Assembly (NCBI GenBank): GCA_963970005.1
Contig: CAXAMN010027428.1
Location: 97,182-161,181, forward strand
Direction: 5' to 3'
Length of the DNA stretch: 64,000 nt
Source of the DNA: Durusdinium trenchii
Taxonomy: Eukaryota > Sar > Dinophyceae > Suessiales > Symbiodiniaceae
The notes under the pieces are model-generated. The model was given only the letters and a program-made list of their open reading frames with translations, was not told where the DNA came from and searched no databases. This document shows, one piece after another, positions 59,901 through 64,000 of this stretch (positions within the stretch are counted from its first letter, which is position 1; the number at the start of each line of letters is the position of its first letter). The translations under genes were made by a program, and so were the position numbers.

Positions 59901-62130
59901 CCCAAACCCCGTCAGGCCCGTGGGAAGAGCCGCTGATGCGTGAGCCAGTCGAGCAGTGCTTTCACCTGCCAAAAACGGCATAAAGCCCGCACAACAGGCC
60001 GCATCCCCTCAGTTGAATCAAGCCTAGACTTAGACAAAGGTCAAATGTTCCAACATCCTTTGGGCCAAGAAGCTTCTGGCCAACTTGATGAACTGATGAT
60101 CAAATGAGTCAAATGTCTGGCAACATGATTTTATCCAAGAGTCAGCTGTCAACCTCATGCAAGCAGAGTATAAGCAATGAAAGGGCGCATGCAGCACCCT
60201 GACCCAGAGCCTGTGGACCTGCAATTGCCAGAGGAACTTCCAAACCTTGAGGCCCCAGTCAGTCCCTTCGACCAGTCCCATAGCGACACGCAACACCAGT
60301 CCCATCGGTAAAGATTGTCCTGTGGGGGATTGTGGACCCGAGCTCCATACGGCTCGCTCCACCAAGAGCTCCATACGGTTGGCTCGCTCCACGGTTGGAC
60401 CTGCGGGTCCCGTGGAGCGACTGAGCCACCAGACGCAAGATCCGCCAGCCGTCTGGCATACAAGCGGCTTTGCGATGATGTCCACCATCTCTCAGACAGC
60501 GGCTCAAATGCCTAGCGCTGACACTTGCAACTGTTCATGAAAATGTTTGCGGCTCAGCACTAAGACAACAAATGCAACCAGTCTGTCTCAGATGAAAAGC
60601 CAGTCAAGGCGCAGCTTTCTTGTACAGCTTTCGCTGTGGATTACCCACGGAACTTGGGGAATCGGGGAAAATCGAAATGCTCAATACCACAGCGAAAGCA
60701 TGGTAATAAGAAGAACGACACATCCTATGGCCCGGTGATACATGGCGATACCAGCGAGTCGAATGGCATCGACGGCGGCGAATCGATGGCGAATCGTGGT
60801 TGGTTCTCAACGTAAAGAACACTCGCGGCACGTGGAGATTAGAGTTGTGTCAAACATGTGAGACCACTTCTCTCCCTTTTGATCAGTTTCTTGCTTTTCG
60901 GGTGACTGAAGAAAGGAAAAGGAGAAAACGAACGGAGAAAGGGATGTCCAACAAGACCAACTAAAAGGATCGAACGCGGTATGCCTGAGCCCTGCCTTAC
61001 TGCAGCACCAAGCGGCAAAGGCAACTGCTCAAAGCGCTGCCTCAGTTCATTTGACAAAATGAGTGTAAACTGCCTCCGCAAAAAGACTGTCCAGATTCCG
61101 AGATTGCACAGACATTGACAAAGCTTCAAATTGGAGCTGTCTGTTTTGACCACACCACTGTGTCTACGCGGGAGTGGGATTCCGTTCGGCATGGACCATT
61201 GGTGTCTTGGTCTGGGTCTGATGCACGCCATCAGCCTGTCAGAAAAGGGCAGAGTGGTTGATCACGCAAATCCCGAGGTTGACATGTTTTTACAGCATGA
61301 AGAACCTTTCCAAACACAACAGAAGCAACCTCCTAATTGGACATGGCCATCCAAGTTTCCAACGCCTTCTGCTCAATTGCTAGACCACCCCAACCCCGCA
61401 AACATCAAAGAATTAAGAAACAAAAGGAATCATTGAAAAAAGTTGTCTTATCATTCGAGGTCAATGTAAAAACAACGCAATGTGTTCATGACAGAAATGA
61501 CACCAGGAAAAATCGTTGGCATAACATTCTGTCGCACAAGATTCGAATCTCCCAACCTTCAACATGCGGTGCATGTTCCCAGCCTTCGACATTTCCTTCA
61601 ACGCACATGCATTGCACCGTGAACCACGACAGATTCTGAAGTCATCCTGCTGTGATAGGATTTTTCCAAGGGTCTCTAAGGAAAAAGAAGTGTTGTTTCG
61701 AATTTGATTTGGATGTTTCGATTGATGTGACGTCATCTAACGGCACGGCAACTCAGCTCATGTTTGATGGCAATCTTGAGCTGGCGGCGTTCGTCGTAAA
61801 AATGGACAAATGGCCAGTCAAAAGAATGAAATTAAAAAATAATTGGACCATGGGATAAACGATTGAATGGGGTTGTTGCATGTGAACACACAGTGAAACC
61901 ATGGGGTCATGTTTGTTTCAAAATGGCAATCGCCTGAAACTGCTCATGAAACAATTGGACAAGGGACCCCATCCCAACTCGAAGGGTGTGCATGCCAAAT
62001 TCTTCATGCTGACACCTTCTTTGTAGCTGGCAACACCACCATGTGGAAATAAATGGAGTTTCCCTGGAATTCAGCCAGGTTGGCCAAAGGCATAATGTGC
62101 AAAATTTTACTTTTGGTGTGCTAAGCAAAA
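56931..62130. other. Interval without a firm gene
   Basis: Many short frames on both strands. A minus frame at 60839-61231 (NLKLCQCLCNLGIWTVFLRR) and a plus frame at 61652-61858 (FEFDLDVSIDVTSSNG) are protein-like but unsupported by splice sites or families. Confidence 0.35.
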
Positions 62131-62135
62131 AAGAA

Positions 62136-62221
62136 GACTGGTGCTTAGTAGGGAATGAGGGAATGGATCCAAAGGAATCTCTATTGGGGCTCATTCCCTC
62201 ATTCCCTACTAAGCACCAGTC
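62136..62221. repeat. Perfect 30-bp inverted repeat (hairpin)
   Basis: Arms 62136-62165 and 62192-62221 are exact reverse complements (left arm GACTGGTGCTTAGTAGGGAA followed by TGAGGGAATG), with a 26-base loop GATCCAAAGGAATCTCTATT plus GGGGCT. The arm contains a short internal repeat, GGGAATGA/GGGAATG. Transcribed, it would form a very stable stem. It could be a foldback element, a small-RNA precursor or an assembly artefact. Confidence 0.95.
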
Positions 62222-62406
62222 AGAAAACGGACCGTTTCGAAACTGTTGAAAGTTCTTTTATTCCCCTGCTGTCTCCACCCCGTGTCCCGACGGTCCAAGT
62301 AGGTGGAGAAGAGTGGAGAAGGATGGGTGGATTCTTTTGGGGAATGGGGTTCCTCCTCCTTGCGGCTTCACAGGGTTCCTCCGCGCATTCGACAGCCACC
62401 TGTGAG

Positions 62407-62426
62407 GATATATATATATATATATG
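62407..62426. repeat. (AT)n microsatellite
   Basis: About 20 bp of AT repeat. Confidence 0.9.
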
Positions 62427-62996
62427 ATATGTATAGTTGAAAAATGCGATTGAACATGCAATTTTGAAAACAAATGTGGCTCAACGCACAAAAAAAGCGA
62501 TCGCTAGTTTCAAAAGGGAGGTGATACAAAATTCCTTACCCTATCGTTCATACCAGCATTAAAAAAATGCCGGTTGCAACAACATGTATTCTTTGGTGTG
62601 TTTTGACATGGCAACCCTCTCACGCACAATCACGCTCTTTCTCATCCAGTGCGGTCTGCGTGGTCACTTGTTTGTGCTTTTGCATTGAGCCTCATCACGT
62701 AAGATGTTGCACCACAAAAGACACAGGACAAGCATGCACACACACCAAAAGGTATTGGCAGACAAGGGGCCTTGAGATTCTGGTTTGCATGGATCGAATG
62801 CGCAGCTTGAGACAGCGTAGGAGCCAAGTGTGTCTTGTTCTTGGCTTTGAAAACGACGCTATGCCTGGGATGATCAACTCAAAGGTAAACGAAATAAAGT
62901 TTGGAGCTACAAGCCTGTATGCATGCATGCTCGCTTGCAGTCACAAGACTCTTGCTCCATTTCATTGAATCCTCATCGGCATATGTATGCCAATAT

Positions 62997-63162
62997 CTAG
63001 GATTCTCCAAGTGCTTGCGCACATGATGGATCAAGTGTCCAAAAGCCTAGGAAGCTCCAGCATGTGCACCCATGTACACAAGGTTTGCACTCATGATCAG
63101 GATCCAGGTTAAGAAAAGGGACATGCACTTTTGGAGTAATCAGCCATTCTCTTCTTCCATCC
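62997..63162 (-). CDS. Exon with the WLITPKVHV motif (candidate)
   Basis: After TTTTTTGATTGATCACTCCAG|G the minus strand reads DGRREWLITPKVHVPFLNLD, then a cysteine-rich tail to TAG. W-x3-PK-x-H is a signature I associate with an expanded, uncharacterised dinoflagellate family, where it follows a YxxAYxxLA helix. That helix is present in the exon just upstream (63253-63531). The splice phase between the two exons does not close cleanly with the donor GCG|GTGAGG, so one boundary is wrong. Confidence 0.4.
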
Positions 63163-63252
63163 CTGGAGTGATCAATCAAAAAAGTCTTTCAAACATTTTC
63201 CAACAAGTCATGTGTTCGTGAAGGGAACTGCCAAAAGAGAAACCTGCCTCAC

Positions 63253-63531
63253 CGCAAGATCATTGAGGCCCATGTAGGCATTCACATATTGGCGACCTTC
63301 TTGAAACATTTCCTGTGCCCTAGAAGGCGTCCTCAGAAACAGAAAAATACTCGCGAGAGTGCAGCTGTACTCATGCTCATAGACACAACCTAGGCACATA
63401 AACCGTTTGGCCCTTTCCATAAAGCCCATGAAGCGAGCCATACTCCTCCTTGCAAGGACCGCGCGCGAATGTTTCACGAGGGCTAGAGCCGGGTACAGCA
63501 CAGGTTTGATCAAGGGAAAACATATTTTTAT
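63253..63531 (-). CDS. Exon of an expanded dinoflagellate protein family (candidate)
   Basis: 93 codons, phase 0, from CAGCCCCTTAG|ATA to GCG|GTGAGG. It reads ALALVKHSRAVLARRSMARF, YEHEYSCTLASIFLFLRTPS and GRQYVNAYMGLNDLA. Codon pattern and amino-acid mix are clearly protein-like, with alternating amphipathic helices. I recall similar proteins as uncharacterised and abundant in Symbiodiniaceae, possibly derived from a mobile element. Function unknown. Confidence 0.5.
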
Positions 63532-63559
63532 CTAAGGGGCTGGGCGTGGAATGTCAGCA

Positions 63560-63649
63560 TCAAGCGATGACTTCGAAGCTCTGGGTGGTTCTTCCAGCAA
63601 TCCTCCAAGCACCAGCTTGTCCATTCCAATATCACACGGCCATTGTAGG
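63560..63649 (-). CDS. Upstream exon of the same family (candidate)
   Basis: After GGACTCACAAAG|CC the minus strand reads YNGRVILEWTSWCLEDCWKN, then HPELRSHRL. It would precede the 63531 exon by only about 40 bases, too short for an ordinary intron, so the two may be one exon with a frameshift. A plus-strand frame from ATG at 63551 with a Cys-x2-Cys pair (HGHCRLCESNIFHC) overlaps. Confidence 0.3.
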
Positions 63650-64000
63650 CTTTGTGAGTCCAACATATTTCATTGTCCTTTTTCCTCACCTCAGGCGGAG
63701 GACAAGCCCACTGTATGGGAACACACGTTTGTTCCAAAGGCAGCACATGTTGACCAATGCTATCCCAGATAAGGTACCATTTTTTCTTTGAATTTTGGTT
63801 GAGAACATCGAATCTTGTGAGCTTTCAAGAACTCCCTGAAGTGGACCCAGGCATTGTCCAGGCAATCTCGGAAGGAATCATTTCCAAAATACTTCAGGTC
63901 CTCTATCAATAGAATCCTTGGCTAGCCCAATGCAGGAGTGGGCGCAGACCAACTTCAGCAGAACGCACGGAAACCCAGTTGGAAAAGTTAGGAGTTTTTT

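Noticed and set aside
1..64000. Search by eye for tRNA, rRNA, CRISPR arrays, bacterial operons and viral genes
   Set aside because: None seen; the sequence is eukaryotic in organisation.

Overview
This window looks like nuclear DNA of a dinoflagellate, most likely a coral-symbiont type (Symbiodiniaceae). The reasons are balanced base composition with local GC-rich patches, no uninterrupted reading frame above about 225 codons outside assembly gaps, exon-sized coding patches bounded by GT/AG signals, many microsatellites and several short repeat families that I recall from Symbiodiniaceae assemblies. The organism call rests on remembered repeat and protein families, not on a search. I see no bacterial operons, rRNA, tRNA or CRISPR.

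Layout. 1-1 kb is a tandem satellite of about 22 bp. From 13.0 kb down to 3.1 kb the minus strand carries a chain of candidate exons. Nearly all open and close in phase 0 with good splice sites. The best supported part is a seven-exon model (5714 to 3124, about 446 codons) with an IPGYTGHIP motif that recalls ciliary microtubule inner proteins. 15.4-16.0 kb holds a 203-codon minus-strand frame. 20.5-22.2 kb is a repeat block: a 73-bp array, a GATGTG minisatellite and a trinucleotide array flanked by a 32-bp direct repeat. 27.6-28.15 kb holds two minus-strand exons of a CCCH-type zinc-finger protein. 29.68-33.69 kb is a probable decayed LTR retroelement on the minus strand, with a TAG microsatellite and an 884-base gap inside it. 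36.35-36.93 kb has in-frame coding-like tandem repeats. 54.5-55.4 kb has two minus-strand exons of a membrane protein. The right edge (63.0-63.65 kb) carries minus-strand exons of a family I associate with dinoflagellates. A near-perfect 30-bp hairpin sits at 62.1-62.2 kb.

Exon boundaries are read by eye from polypyrimidine tracts, GT/AG sites, frame continuity and high GC at third codon positions. They are hypotheses, not transcript-supported models. Many patches read as protein on both strands, and I say so where strand is uncertain. No complete pathway can be reconstructed. The clearest theme is eukaryotic, intron-rich, mostly minus-strand genes separated by repeat-rich DNA.
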